NCBI RefSeq assembly: GCF_900186535.1
Contig: NZ_FYDE01000005.1
Coordinates: forward strand, 1,712,895-1,776,894
Length of the DNA stretch: 64,000 nt
From: Marasmitruncus massiliensis
GTDB lineage: Bacteria; Bacillota; Clostridia; Oscillospirales; Ruminococcaceae
Direction: 5' to 3'
Shown: positions 34,441 to 42,489 of the stretch, piece after piece
Layout of the letters: each line of letters opens with the position of its first letter
How positions within the stretch are numbered: the first letter of the stretch is position 1
Notes under the pieces: generated by a model
The model's database searches: none
What the model saw: only the letters and a program-made list of their open reading frames with translations
What the model was told of the DNA's origin: nothing
Made by a program: the position numbers and the translations under genes

Positions 34441-34484
34441 AAAAGCCCGGAAAAACAGTTTTTCATTGTTTTTCCGGGCTTTTT
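34441..34484 (+). terminator. Strong Rho-independent terminator of the tartrate operon
   Basis: AAAAGCCCGGAAAAACA pairs exactly with TGTTTTTCCGGGCTTTT (17-bp stem), 48 bp after ttdB. Confidence 0.9.
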
Positions 34485-34570
34485 AACAGAAAATTTTTAG
34501 ACGGAAGAATCGGAATGTTAAAATATGAAATTAACCTTCAATTACCTACAGTGTGGACGGTACCAAGGTT

Positions 34571-35085
34571 AGTATAGTAGCTGGTTATAATATGTTTCTG
34601 CGGCCCTATTAGCTCCAAAAGCATCCACGCCGCCAGCAACAACATACGTACCTACTGTTCCCGCCGTAACCGCTGTAGAAATGGCTCCTGTCGTGCCAAT
34701 GCTTGCTGCGACTCCGCCTGCTTAAAACACCAACTGCTCCTGCCGATGCAACTACAGCCACTATAAACATTGCAGTCAGTACTGCTATACCTATTGCAGT
34801 GCCAATAGAGCCCCATTCAGGTGAAAGACCTGTTTTATCCACCAACATTATGGGGTTATTACCGCATCGAAGTACTCGCCACAGTAGCGGAAGGGATTGG
34901 AATCCAGCTTTTCGGGATTCTGTTCGTTGCCGAAGGCATCATAACGGTAGGCTTTCAGCACGTTGCCCCAAGCGTCCGCGCGTTGGATAACATCTCCGTG
35001 GGCTTTGAACAGATAATACTGGTTGGTGCCGTCCTGTTTGCGCGTAATCAAGTTATTATTCGCAGTATAAAAAGAAAATATGTTA
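34571..35085 (-). pseudogene. RHS/YD-repeat toxin-type protein, degraded C-terminal fragment
   Basis: Reads ITRKQDGTNQYYLFKAHGDV, ADAWGNVLKAYRYDAFGNEQN, NPFRYCGEYFD, the core RHS repeat end. It then skips, out of frame, to GNNPIMLVDKTGLSPEWG, the close of the RHS core, and enters a Gly/Ala-rich hydrophobic pretoxin segment with a further frame change (VTAGTVGTYVVAGGVDAFGA). About 25-30 residues between EYFD and GNNPI are missing. It is a dead remnant of a polymorphic toxin. Confidence 0.75.
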
Positions 35086-35086
35086 G

Positions 35087-35113
35087 CAGCCGCCGGATAG
35101 AATCCGGCGGCTG
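35087..35113 (-). terminator. Perfect 12-bp hairpin
   Basis: CAGCCGCCGGAT and ATCCGGCGGCTG around a 3-nt loop, just after the small membrane-protein gene on the minus strand and before the RHS fragment; a T-rich stretch follows. Confidence 0.55.
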
Positions 35114-35131
35114 ACCATTTTAAGTGTGATT

Positions 35132-35416
35132 TTAGATAAATATCTCTTTCGATAAAACCATTATCGAATTACAAAGTGCGTAAGCAACACCTAAAGGGAG
35201 AAATGCAGGTATGAAAGCCCATTTTTTATAATTTTTTCTGACATATACATAAAGGTTGGAGAGTATCACTTCTATCACGATACTAACAGGCAACATAACT
35301 ACTGCGGAAGATATTGCTTCCGATAAATTGAGCGCCTTTACGATCAGATCCATTATTACTCCGATAATCAGTAAGAGCGCAATTAAAAGTTTGTTTCCGT
35401 TACTAAAGAATTTCAT
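35132..35416 (-). CDS. Small membrane protein, candidate immunity protein
   Basis: A 94-residue protein with three hydrophobic helices (about residues 8-28, 38-58, 66-90) and basic ends. TAGGAG precedes the start. It lies between two degraded toxin fragments on the same strand, the usual position of an immunity gene in RHS loci. The family is not recognised; the immunity role is inferred from position only. Confidence 0.5.
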   Translation of the reverse strand: MKFFSNGNKLLIALLLIIGVIMDLIVKALNLSEAISSAVVMLPVSIVIEVILSNLYVYVRKNYKKWAFIPAFLPLGVAYALCNSIMVLSKEIFI

Positions 35417-35432
35417 TCGTTAGTTGCTCCTA

Positions 35433-35843
35433 TCACCATATGTTTGCAAGCTTCATAAGAAAAGACTGAACATCAAAATCCGAACTAAAACTACCTCCAA
35501 TTCCTAGGTAAGCGCTTGCCCCTATAGTGACTTTCCCGCTTGTACCTGTCGTATTTACCCATTGATCGTCTGTAGACCAGGGGACAAATTTCCCTATAAC
35601 AAATACGTCGTTTTTCTCCTTAGTAACCTGTGCTTTCATCTCGTATTGGAGAAATGAACCACCTATCGAAGCTTCTTGAACCGCTAGAGGTTTAATTTTA
35701 CCATTAGCTATTCTGAATCCTATAGTATCCAACTTTGCTACTGCCGAAACACCTGTAGGGGAAACATCAGTACTTGCGCCTAACCCAATTCCTGTTCCAG
35801 CAGGAAAAGAAAATGAGTTAATAAAGACTTTCCCCGAATCGAT
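35433..35843 (-). pseudogene. Unrecognised CDS truncated by IS copy 2 (possible toxin C-terminus)
   Basis: An open frame enters directly from the IS end (IDSGKVFINSFSFPAGTG) and continues to a normal stop through VSAVAKLDTIGFRIANG and VTIGASAYLGIGG. At least the N-terminal part has been cut off by the insertion. The 99-residue portion from 35732 has its own ATG but no ribosome site. It is Gly/Ser-rich and beta-like. It may be the C-terminal tip of an RHS-type toxin; no family was recognised. Confidence 0.5.
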
Positions 35844-36808
35844 TAGGTGTACAGTCCCAGATTGAGATGGGACGGGTCAAAGTGGAAGAGATCAGGGTTT
35901 TCAGCCCATGATTTTACAATAAACTCATAGGGAGTCAGGCCGCGAATAGTTTTTAGGCGTTTAGCAAAATTATAGGCGGCAATAAAAATGTCCAGATGCT
36001 TTTGAAGCTCGTCACCAGTCTCATAGTAATAGCGGTTGACCGTTGCATCCTTTATGGTACGACTCATGCGCTCAACCTGACCATTCGTCCACGGATGATT
36101 GGGCTTGGTAAGCCGGTGTTCAATGCCGTTTGCCCAGCAAATTCGGTCGAAAGGATGCCCACGAAGCATGGCAGTTGCACCGTTACGGTTCTTTGGAAGA
36201 TCAGCGAATTGAATGCCATTGTCTGTCAGAATAGTGTGGATGCGATAAGGCACAGCTTCGATTAAGGCTTCCAAGAAACCCTTTGCCGACTTCATTGTAG
36301 CTCTATCATATAGTTTCGCCATTGCAAACTTTGAAGTGCGGTCTATTGCCACGAAAAGGTGGAGTTTCCCCTGTTCCGTCCGGAGTTCTGTGATATCGAT
36401 GTGGAAAAAGCCGATGGGGTATTCCTTGAACTTTTTCTTGGGTTCGATTTCCTTTTTCAGATCAGGCAGACGACTGATGTCATGCCGCTTGAGGCAACGA
36501 TGCAATGAAGATCGGGTCAAATGAGGTATGGGTTCTTCAAGCGCATACAGGCAGTCGTCCAGTGGCAGCAAGGTATGCTTGCGAAAGGCAACGATGAGTG
36601 CCTCTTCCTCTTTGGTCAAAATAGTGGAAGAAGGTACTTTGGGTCCCATCCGCAGGTCGCTTGCACTGTCGCGTTTTCGCCATTTGGCAACCGTCTTCGG
36701 ATTGATGCCATATCGAGTTGCCAACGTCCTTAAACTCTCTTGACTATTTTGTATTGCTCGGCGGGTTGTCTCTGTCGTTCGGGCGCTCCCGTGTAATATT
36801 TGTCCCAC
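35843..36808 (-). CDS. IS481-type DDE transposase
   Basis: A 321-residue transposase, probably started at GTG. It has an N-terminal HTH (LATRYGINPKTVAKWRKR), then the rve integrase core with catalytic Asp in FFHIDITEL, Asp in ILTDNGIQF and Glu in NGQVERMSRTIK. The C-terminal LTPYEFIVKSW is typical of the group. The stop codon uses flanking DNA (TAA here, TAG in the other copy). It is probably active and could act on both copies. Confidence 0.92.
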   Translation of the reverse strand: MGQILHGSARTTETTRRAIQNSQESLRTLATRYGINPKTVAKWRKRDSASDLRMGPKVPSSTILTKEEEALIVAFRKHTLLPLDDCLYALEEPIPHLTRSSLHRCLKRHDISRLPDLKKEIEPKKKFKEYPIGFFHIDITELRTEQGKLHLFVAIDRTSKFAMAKLYDRATMKSAKGFLEALIEAVPYRIHTILTDNGIQFADLPKNRNGATAMLRGHPFDRICWANGIEHRLTKPNHPWTNGQVERMSRTIKDATVNRYYYETGDELQKHLDIFIAAYNFAKRLKTIRGLTPYEFIVKSWAENPDLFHFDPSHLNLGLYT

Positions 36809-36868
36809 AGTATTTCCGTCTCCTCTCTGTTTGGCTTTGTACCATTATACCATGGGACCGTACACCTA
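35844..36868 (-). mobile_element. IS481-type insertion sequence, copy 2 (intact)
   Basis: A 1025-bp element with ends TAGGTGTACaGTCC and TAGGTGTACgGTCC, the same element as at 28282-29307 but inverted. No matching flanking duplication is visible. Confidence 0.9.
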
Positions 36869-37018
36869 GTATAACACAGATTTAAAAAAAGCAAATCTGC
36901 AAGACTTGTCACATAGGAGATCTCCATGATTTTCTATATACAGTATACAAATCATTTTTGCGGCTACAATCTCATCTGCTATCATCTGTGCCTATGTAGA
37001 AATTTGGATACGCTTCAA

Positions 37019-37230
37019 TTATTCTGTCTGAATCCATTCCGACATCTCAAAGGCAATCTTGTCAATGATGGCGCAATGCTCTGTCAGTGAGAAGTAGCTC
37101 ACGATATATCTCTATCTTATATTCGTGATATTCGTGCAGATAGTTCAGGCGGAGAAGCCCATGTTTCCCCAAGTCACGGGGTTAGGCTATTCCGCCAATT
37201 TCGATATTGGGGTACAGCAATTCATTAATC
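37019..37230 (-). pseudogene. TnpV-like protein remnant
   Basis: The minus strand reads NELLYPNIEIGGIA, an in-frame stop, LGKHGLLRLNYLHEYHEYK, and after a frame change LTEHCAIIDKIAFEMSEWIQTE. This resembles the small TnpV proteins carried on clostridial mobile elements. Two lesions make it non-functional. The rest of 36869-37369 has no recognisable gene. Confidence 0.45.
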
Positions 37231-37369
37231 TCTGTCTATTCAAATTCAAAGTTTGCCATAAAACAAATCTTCCAATAAAGATTATTTACAATTCATCGGT
37301 AATCGTTTAGCTGTGTGCTAAACAACTATGATTTTCGTAAACATCCTTATCGGAGGACTGCTAAGAATT

Positions 37370-37526
37370 TGACGCGTTTTTTATAACTAAGATGCGCATA
37401 AAAGGATTCAGAACATATTTGTTAGAACTTGGTCAGAACTGGTAGGCATTTGTGTTAGAATTCCCAGAAAGAGAGAAAAAAGAAAGCCCGTAAACAAGCA
37501 TTACAAGCCTATTTGCGGGCTTTCCT
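37370..37526 (+). repeat. Integrase 3'-end scar, copy B
   Basis: Contains AAGATGCGcATAAAA, GATTCAGaACA, ATTTGTTAG, CTGGTAGgCATTTgTGTT and a purine-rich tail with a hairpin, matching the order at 310-455. No integrase coding frame remains in front of it. Confidence 0.6.
37482..37526 (+). terminator. Rho-independent terminator
   Basis: GAAAGCCCG (37482-37490) pairs with CGGGCTTTC (37516-37524), with inner AAACAAGC/GCcTATTT pairing. Confidence 0.65.
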
Positions 37527-37612
37527 CTTGGTACGAGTGTTCATAGCGACAAACTCGGAAATCCGCATAAAATAAAGGCTTTTGGCATCAGGCAAACGAA
37601 TATTACGCTTAC

Positions 37613-38724
37613 TGTATGACTAATGGTCTTGTCTAACATCAAAACAGATGATATATTGATGTTGGAAGAGATAAAGATGGCAGGAAAGATTGTAGAAAAA
37701 GATCCGACAATCAAAATAGCAAAGCAGCGGCTGAGCGTATTGGAAATGGCCGAGATGCTCGGGAATATCTCTGAAGCATGCCGTCGCGGGGGTATGGACA
37801 GGACGAGCTTCTATGAATGGAAGCGGCGATTTCAGACGCATGGGCTGGAGGGGCTCAAGGACATGCCGCCTATTCCCAAGTCGCAGCCCAATCAGACAAC
37901 CCCCGAAACAGAAGCTGCTATTCTGGAATGCAGCCTCGCTCATGCGTCCTGGGGCTGCGTGAAACTGTCTGATTTTTTGAAATTGCAAGGGATTTCGGTC
38001 AGTTCTCCTACCGTACAAAAGATCCTCACCCGCAATGACATGGCGAGTGTCTACGATCGCTGGCTCAAGGTGGAAGAACGCCATCTGGAGACAGGCATAG
38101 AGTTGACTGCCGAGCAGGTGGCTAAGATAGAAAAATACAACCCCTGTTTCAAGGAACGGCATGTGGAATCGTCGCACCCAGGTGAACTTTTGTGCCAGGA
38201 CACCATGTTTGTCGGTAACCTGAAAGGGGTCGGAAAAGTATATCTGCATGCCTGCGTTGATACATACGGCTCCTATGCCTTTGGATTCCTTCATACCGGC
38301 AAAAAGCCGGAGTGTGCCGCTGCGCTGGTCCATAATGATGTGCTCCCGTTTTATCAGAAACACGGACTATCTGTCGGTGCCATTTTGACCGATAATGGCA
38401 GGGAGTTCTGTGGAACCGAGAACCATCCATTCGAGCTTTACCTTGCCCTAAACGACATCGAGCACCGGCGGACAAAGGTCAAATCCCCCAAAACCAACGG
38501 CTTTATTGAACGCTTCAATAAGACTGTGCTGGACGAGTTTTTTCGTATTGCTTTCCGTGAGAACTTTTATGAAAATGTGGAGGCGCTGCAGGAGGACTTA
38601 GACCAGTGGCTCGTCCACTATAACACCCAACGACCTCACAGGGGTTACAGAAACCGTGGGAAACGCCCTTTTGATACCGTGTTGGAATTCGCTTCATCTG
38701 TTAGACATGACTCTTAGTTATACA
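37613..38724 (+). mobile_element. IS481-like insertion sequence with 7-bp target duplication
   Basis: A 1112-bp element. Ends are TGTATgACTAAtgGTCtTGTC and, inverted, TGTATaACTAAgaGTCaTGTC, both continuing TAACA. The 7-bp direct repeat CGCTTAC flanks it at 37606-37612 and 38725-38731. It is intact and different from the 28/36-kb element. The duplication contains the stop codon of the TIR-domain gene. Confidence 0.9.
37677..38717 (+). CDS. IS481-like DDE transposase
   Basis: A 346-residue transposase. ATG 37677 follows GGAAGAG; upstream starts at 37623 and 37659 are possible, but the first lies in the terminal repeat. Domains: HTH (LSVLEMAEMLGNISEACRRGGM), a linker with helix-turn-helix 2 (WGCVKLSDFLKLQG), and the rve core with Asp in LLCQDTMFV, Asp in ILTDNGREF and Glu in FIERFNKTVLDEF, then HYNTQRPHRGY. 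It appears complete and active. Confidence 0.92.
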   Translation: MAGKIVEKDPTIKIAKQRLSVLEMAEMLGNISEACRRGGMDRTSFYEWKRRFQTHGLEGLKDMPPIPKSQPNQTTPETEAAILECSLAHASWGCVKLSDFLKLQGISVSSPTVQKILTRNDMASVYDRWLKVEERHLETGIELTAEQVAKIEKYNPCFKERHVESSHPGELLCQDTMFVGNLKGVGKVYLHACVDTYGSYAFGFLHTGKKPECAAALVHNDVLPFYQKHGLSVGAILTDNGREFCGTENHPFELYLALNDIEHRRTKVKSPKTNGFIERFNKTVLDEFFRIAFRENFYENVEALQEDLDQWLVHYNTQRPHRGYRNRGKRPFDTVLEFASSVRHDS

Positions 38725-38727
38725 CGC

Positions 38728-39549
38728 TTACAATAATTTCAACTTTTTCTTTAATGTCTCGATAAGAACATTTATTGAATCTGCTTCTTTATAATTTATA
38801 TATTTATAATCCTGCACAAGTGGTGGGAGATCTTCATGTGGTACATCTATATTAAAGATAATAAAAGCTTTATCTGAATTGTGCATTCTTCGCTGGACAA
38901 AGAAATTTAATTCATTTTTAGTCCAACCATTGGGTGAATTTAAAAAACTTTTAGATATACATATTACACCTATATCGCTTCTGTCCAAACCCTCATTCAA
39001 TTTTTCAGTTATGCTATCTCCTGGTTCTATTTTATACTTATCATACCATGCATGTATTTCGCTTTTTTGTAGCTCATTGAATATATCATCCATGATTTTA
39101 TTATCTTTGCTTGAGTGTGATAAAAATATTCTAGATGCTTTTTTGAAGCCCGAGTTTGTTTTCCATATTGAATTCATTTTTTGTTTGCTTGGGAATAGGA
39201 ATAAAAAGTTTGGGTTATCTGTAATAATTGAATCAACTTCAGACTCATCAATAAAAGTTGCGGAATTGTAGCCACAACTCTGAAAAGATTCAAAAATATC
39301 ATCAATAAAATAGTTGAAAATTCTTCTTTTACTTGGATAATTGCTTTTTATAAAAGATTCAAAATCATCTACGCCTTTTTCAAAAGAGGCAAACAGTAGC
39401 ATTTCCGGATTATATGGATTATTATTTACAAAAAGTCCACAGCCCACTAGGGTGTTAGAGTCATATCGTTTCAAAATATCTTTTATAAATACTTTTTCTT
39501 TCATTCTCTCGGAATAATTAAGGCTAAATATGTACATTTTAGTTTCCAC
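38728..39549 (-). CDS. TIR-domain protein
   Basis: A 273-residue soluble protein. Residues about 140-265 form a TIR domain: RIFLSHSSKDN (strand A and box 1), AWYDKYKIEPGDSI (BB loop), SDIGVICISKSFLNSPN and WTKNELNFF, where Glu213 is the expected NAD-cleaving residue. Residues 1-135 are a distinct domain that is not recognised. Bacterial TIR proteins often act in anti-phage defence by depleting NAD or making signal nucleotides. No partner gene is adjacent. The start (GTG 39549 or ATG 39537) is uncertain. Low GC sets it apart from its neighbours, suggesting transfer. Confidence 0.85.
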   Translation of the reverse strand: METKMYIFSLNYSERMKEKVFIKDILKRYDSNTLVGCGLFVNNNPYNPEMLLFASFEKGVDDFESFIKSNYPSKRRIFNYFIDDIFESFQSCGYNSATFIDESEVDSIITDNPNFLFLFPSKQKMNSIWKTNSGFKKASRIFLSHSSKDNKIMDDIFNELQKSEIHAWYDKYKIEPGDSITEKLNEGLDRSDIGVICISKSFLNSPNGWTKNELNFFVQRRMHNSDKAFIIFNIDVPHEDLPPLVQDYKYINYKEADSINVLIETLKKKLKLL

Positions 39550-39623
39550 TCAAATCATCTCATTAACAATACTATTTTTCCAATAATATCATATTCTTGA
39601 ATGACTTGCAAGAAAGGTTTATA

Positions 39624-39660
39624 GACAAAAACAGGCTGACATCATCAGCCTGTCTTTGTC
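39624..39660. terminator. Bidirectional terminator
   Basis: GACAAAaACAGGCTGA pairs with TCAGCCTGTcTTTGTC (15 of 16 bp) next to the tRNA fragment. Confidence 0.8.
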
Positions 39661-39688
39661 GTTATGACCACTTGAGGGTCATTCGCAG

Positions 39689-39733
39689 TGGTCCGAATAG
39701 CGGGACTTGAACCCACGGCCTCTACCACCCCAA
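39689..39733 (-). other. 3' half of tRNA-Pro(GGG), probable attachment-site relic
   Basis: The minus strand reads, in order, anticodon loop TTGGGGT (anticodon GGG), 5-nt stem half GGTAG, variable loop AGGCC, T-arm GTGGG-TTCAAGT-CCCGC, acceptor half TATTCGG, discriminator A and CCA. That is exactly the 45 nt expected from the anticodon loop to the end of a tRNA-Pro (C1-G72 type). The 5' half is absent: the base before the loop is not the complementary stem. Integrative elements leave such halves as att sites. Confidence 0.7.
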
Positions 39734-39959
39734 TTTGACCTTAGCGGTTTTATAGGAGGTTTTGTAAGTTTATCAAGTCTCTCCTTGTTTTTGGAAAGTG
39801 GCTATAAATGTGGTTTTACGGGTGTCAGGCATGGTAAATGCTGTAAGTTCTTTGCACATTGGATAGAAAACTAACTGGCAAAGTGGCTCATCACTGCACA
39901 ATAAAGCAGCCAAGCATTTGAGCAAAGTTACTATCCGAAAAAGTACCGACGACTCTGAT

Positions 39960-40215
39960 GAATGCGTCTGCGGCCATACCGTTGTGACCAAAAAGCGCTC
40001 AAGGTTGGGCAGTAGTACCGAGAACTTGATTGAACTAACTGAACTGTTCCAATTCAAGAGAGTTCATCTGGTGAGCCTCAAGGAGTCTATAGTACTTCAC
40101 TAGCACCGGGAAGTTGCTGTTTATGCTTATTAGCGCGATTGCGCAGTTCGAACGAGATTTTATTGTTGGCCAGACAATGGAAGATTTAAAGGCCGCTAGA
40201 GCATGTTCAATGCAA
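39960..40215 (+). pseudogene. Serine recombinase (resolvase/invertase) remnant
   Basis: Reads SRLGSSTENLIELTELFQ and VHLVSLKES, then, after a frame change near 40090-40105, GKLLFMLISAIAQFERDFIV and MEDLKAARA. These are the middle helices of TnpR/Hin-type serine recombinases. The N-terminal catalytic Ser region and the C-terminal HTH are missing. It lies beside the tRNA fragment. The surrounding 39734-39959 and 40216-40323 contain nothing recognisable. Confidence 0.7.
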
Positions 40216-40323
40216 TATCAGATTGATATTCATCATTGATTTGCTATGGCTGGTTAATCTTAATTATTGGAATTGCTATAGACTGTATTTCCTACAAACG
40301 TACAAACATTTACTAAAGATTAA

Positions 40324-40366
40324 ATACAAATAAGTCTGCAATCGTTGACTACAGACTTATTTGTAT
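40324..40366 (-). terminator. Terminator of the GntR gene at 40409
   Basis: ATACAAATAAGTCTG pairs exactly with CAGACTTATTTGTAT, about 40 bp past the GntR stop; T-rich on the minus strand. Confidence 0.7.
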
Positions 40367-40408
40367 GAACACTTTGTAACAGCTATTTTGATTGTTACAC
40401 AAACCCAT

Positions 40409-41128
40409 TCATTTAGAACTCGATTGTTTAAAGAATACAGCAAGTCGTGCTAGGTTATATTCATCGTTCTTTTTTATAACTTTGATTGCATTTTTAGCAT
40501 CTTTTGCAACTAGATATTCAGCAATATTTCTATGGGTTTCAATGCCCCAATTTTGGCTGTCATGAAGCCGGTTCATTTCTTTAAAACAAAACAAAATCAT
40601 ATTTTGGCAGCTTTTTACAGCTTGTGTAAAAAAGACATTGTGCGCACTCTTTATAATCGCAGCATGAAAATCTAAATCGGCCTGTGAATAGGAATTAAGA
40701 TCTCCCACAGATTTTTTCATTCGCTGCAAAGCACTTCCAATCTCAGCATAATCATCTGCGGTTGCATTTGTGATCGATAATTCAATCGCCCGAAATTCAA
40801 AACAGGAACGAAATTCAAGAAAGCTGGTAAAGTCTTCTTCCGATATTTGCAGCGTAGCATTTGCGGCAGGCGCTTGATACCCCGATGGAAAATTCTTGGG
40901 ATTGGAAACATAGGAGCCCATGCCCCTGCGAGTGACAATTAACCCCTGGGTACGTAATCGTTGCAAAGCTTCTCTGATCACTACCCTGCTAACGTTAAAG
41001 AGCTCGCAGAGCTGATTTTCAGAGGCAAGCTTATCTCCTTCATGCCATTGGCCGGAATAAATCTGTTCAGACATCTGACTGTAAACTTCATCCACCAAAT
41101 TTTTCTTTTCGATAGGTATAATATCCAT
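40409..41128 (-). CDS. GntR-family regulator, FCD subgroup
   Basis: A 239-residue regulator. wHTH about residues 15-75 (WHEGDKLASENQLCELFNVSRV, VIREALQRLRTQGLIVTRRG) and an FCD domain (ADLDFHAAIIKSAHN, ETHRNIAEYLVAKD) with the metal-binding residues. It is divergent from the TctC-sulfatase-galactonate operon and should control it, by analogy with DgoR, the GntR/FCD repressor of galactonate genes in E. coli. ATG 41128 is preferred over the GTG at 41146, though neither ribosome site is strong. Confidence 0.87.
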   Translation of the reverse strand: MDIIPIEKKNLVDEVYSQMSEQIYSGQWHEGDKLASENQLCELFNVSRVVIREALQRLRTQGLIVTRRGMGSYVSNPKNFPSGYQAPAANATLQISEEDFTSFLEFRSCFEFRAIELSITNATADDYAEIGSALQRMKKSVGDLNSYSQADLDFHAAIIKSAHNVFFTQAVKSCQNMILFCFKEMNRLHDSQNWGIETHRNIAEYLVAKDAKNAIKVIKKNDEYNLARLAVFFKQSSSK

Positions 41129-41264
41129 CCGCTCCGACCCTTCCACCCACTATTCTCTTGTCCTATATTATACAGGTAATTATAGAGCATTCGAATAAAT
41201 ATGTCAATAAAATCAATTCATTATTTGCATATGCTACAAAATTATTGAATCAATAGCTTTTTTA

Positions 41265-41293
41265 TTGACATTTAAATTATTTTAATGTAGTAT
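41265..41293 (+). promoter_or_regulatory. Promoter of the sulfatase-galactonate operon
   Basis: TTGACA (41265-41270), 17 bp, TAGTAT (41288-41293). A direct repeat ATGTAGTA overlaps and follows the -10 box, and AACGA/TCGTT forms a small inverted repeat downstream; one of these may be the GntR operator. Confidence 0.6.
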
Positions 41294-41352
41294 CATGTAG
41301 TACAACGATCAAGTGTCGTTCGCACTCACAAAATAGAAAGGGGAAATGTACT

Positions 41353-42417
41353 ATGAAAAAATTGATTGCAACATTTCTGTCAACGCTTCTATTGGCAACC
41401 GTTGCCGGCTGTGGCTCAGCCGGACAACCGTCCTCTCCACCGTCCCCCGAAGCCACATCTTCTGCCTCCACTGAGCAATTGGAGCCCTCATCAGAATCGA
41501 ATGCTGGGGGAACCGGCGCAACAGATGTCAATTTCCCAACGCGGAATGTTGAGATCATTGTTGCGTCCGCAGCTGGCGGGGGCAGTGACTTGCTTGCCCG
41601 TGCCTTGGCAACTGAGCTGAAATTCTCACAACCTGTAGTCGTGGTCAACCGTACCGGCGCGGGCGGCGCAATTGGAACAATGGATGCCCTGACAGCCAAA
41701 CCTGATGGGCATACGATTCTGCTGGGTATGGTAGGACCTTTTGAAACACAACCCCATCTTTTGGATGTTCAATACAACTTAGATGATTTTCGGTATATTT
41801 CTGCCTTGACCTATGAGCCTCTGTTCCTGGTGGTCAAAGCGGATGCCCCATGGAGTTCAGTACAGGAGCTAAAGGATGCCTTTGCCAGCGGAAGCGGCAA
41901 CACACTGAAATTTGGCAGCTCTAGCCAGGGTAGTGTTCCTCATCTGGCACAAGAGGTTCTCTACAAACAGCTGAATATCTCTGCCGATCATGTGCCATTT
42001 GATGGTGCAAATTCCGCAGTGGTTGCCTTGTTAGGCGGACATATCGACGCACTGACAGCTCACTTGGGCGAAATTAACAACTATGTAAGTTCCAAGGAAT
42101 TAAAAATCCTAGGCGTTTATTCCCCGGAACGCTCTGAACTGGCCCCGGATATTCCCACGATTAAAGAACAAGGATATGATATTGACATCAGCGCTACGAA
42201 ATTTATTGCAGTGAATAGCCAAGTTCCGGATGAAATAGTTGAAGTTATTCGCAGTGCTGTGGAAGAAGCAAAAAACAGCGACTCTTTCAAAGAGTTTTTG
42301 AAGGTTAACTATTCAACGCCTAATGATATTTCAGAGGAGGATCTCAAGGCGCAACTGAAAAGAGAAAGTGAAATGTACAGAGTTGTTATTGAACAATTGG
42401 GACTTAAGAACCAGTAA
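41353..42417 (+). CDS. TctC-type binding lipoprotein of a tripartite tricarboxylate transporter
   Basis: A 354-residue extracytoplasmic binding protein of the TctC/Bug family. The lipoprotein signal ends in TVAGC (Cys20), followed by a Ser/Pro-rich linker. The family core begins FPTRNVEIIVASAAGGGSDLLARALA and contains VVVVNRTGAGGAIGTMDALTAKPDGHTI. Bug proteins bind carboxylates, including sugar acids, through two water-mediated contacts to a carboxyl group. It is the first gene of the operon and feeds the TctB-TctA permease encoded after the sulfatase. AGAAAGGGG precedes the start. Confidence 0.9.
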   Translation: MKKLIATFLSTLLLATVAGCGSAGQPSSPPSPEATSSASTEQLEPSSESNAGGTGATDVNFPTRNVEIIVASAAGGGSDLLARALATELKFSQPVVVVNRTGAGGAIGTMDALTAKPDGHTILLGMVGPFETQPHLLDVQYNLDDFRYISALTYEPLFLVVKADAPWSSVQELKDAFASGSGNTLKFGSSSQGSVPHLAQEVLYKQLNISADHVPFDGANSAVVALLGGHIDALTAHLGEINNYVSSKELKILGVYSPERSELAPDIPTIKEQGYDIDISATKFIAVNSQVPDEIVEVIRSAVEEAKNSDSFKEFLKVNYSTPNDISEEDLKAQLKRESEMYRVVIEQLGLKNQ

Positions 42418-42489
42418 AAATGATTTGCGGTTGCCTGTTATAAACGGCAACCGCACTTAAAAAATGTATAAACCAGGGGGAGAGATCTT

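Noticed and set aside
28282-36868. Target-site duplication around the whole IS-flanked block
   Set aside because: Outer flanks (ending ...CAATAAC and beginning GTATAAC...) do not form a correct direct repeat, so the composite transposon is only a suggestion.
39667-39695. GACCACT...AGTGGTC inverted repeat beside the tRNA half
   Set aside because: Only 7 bp and overlapping the tRNA end; could be chance.
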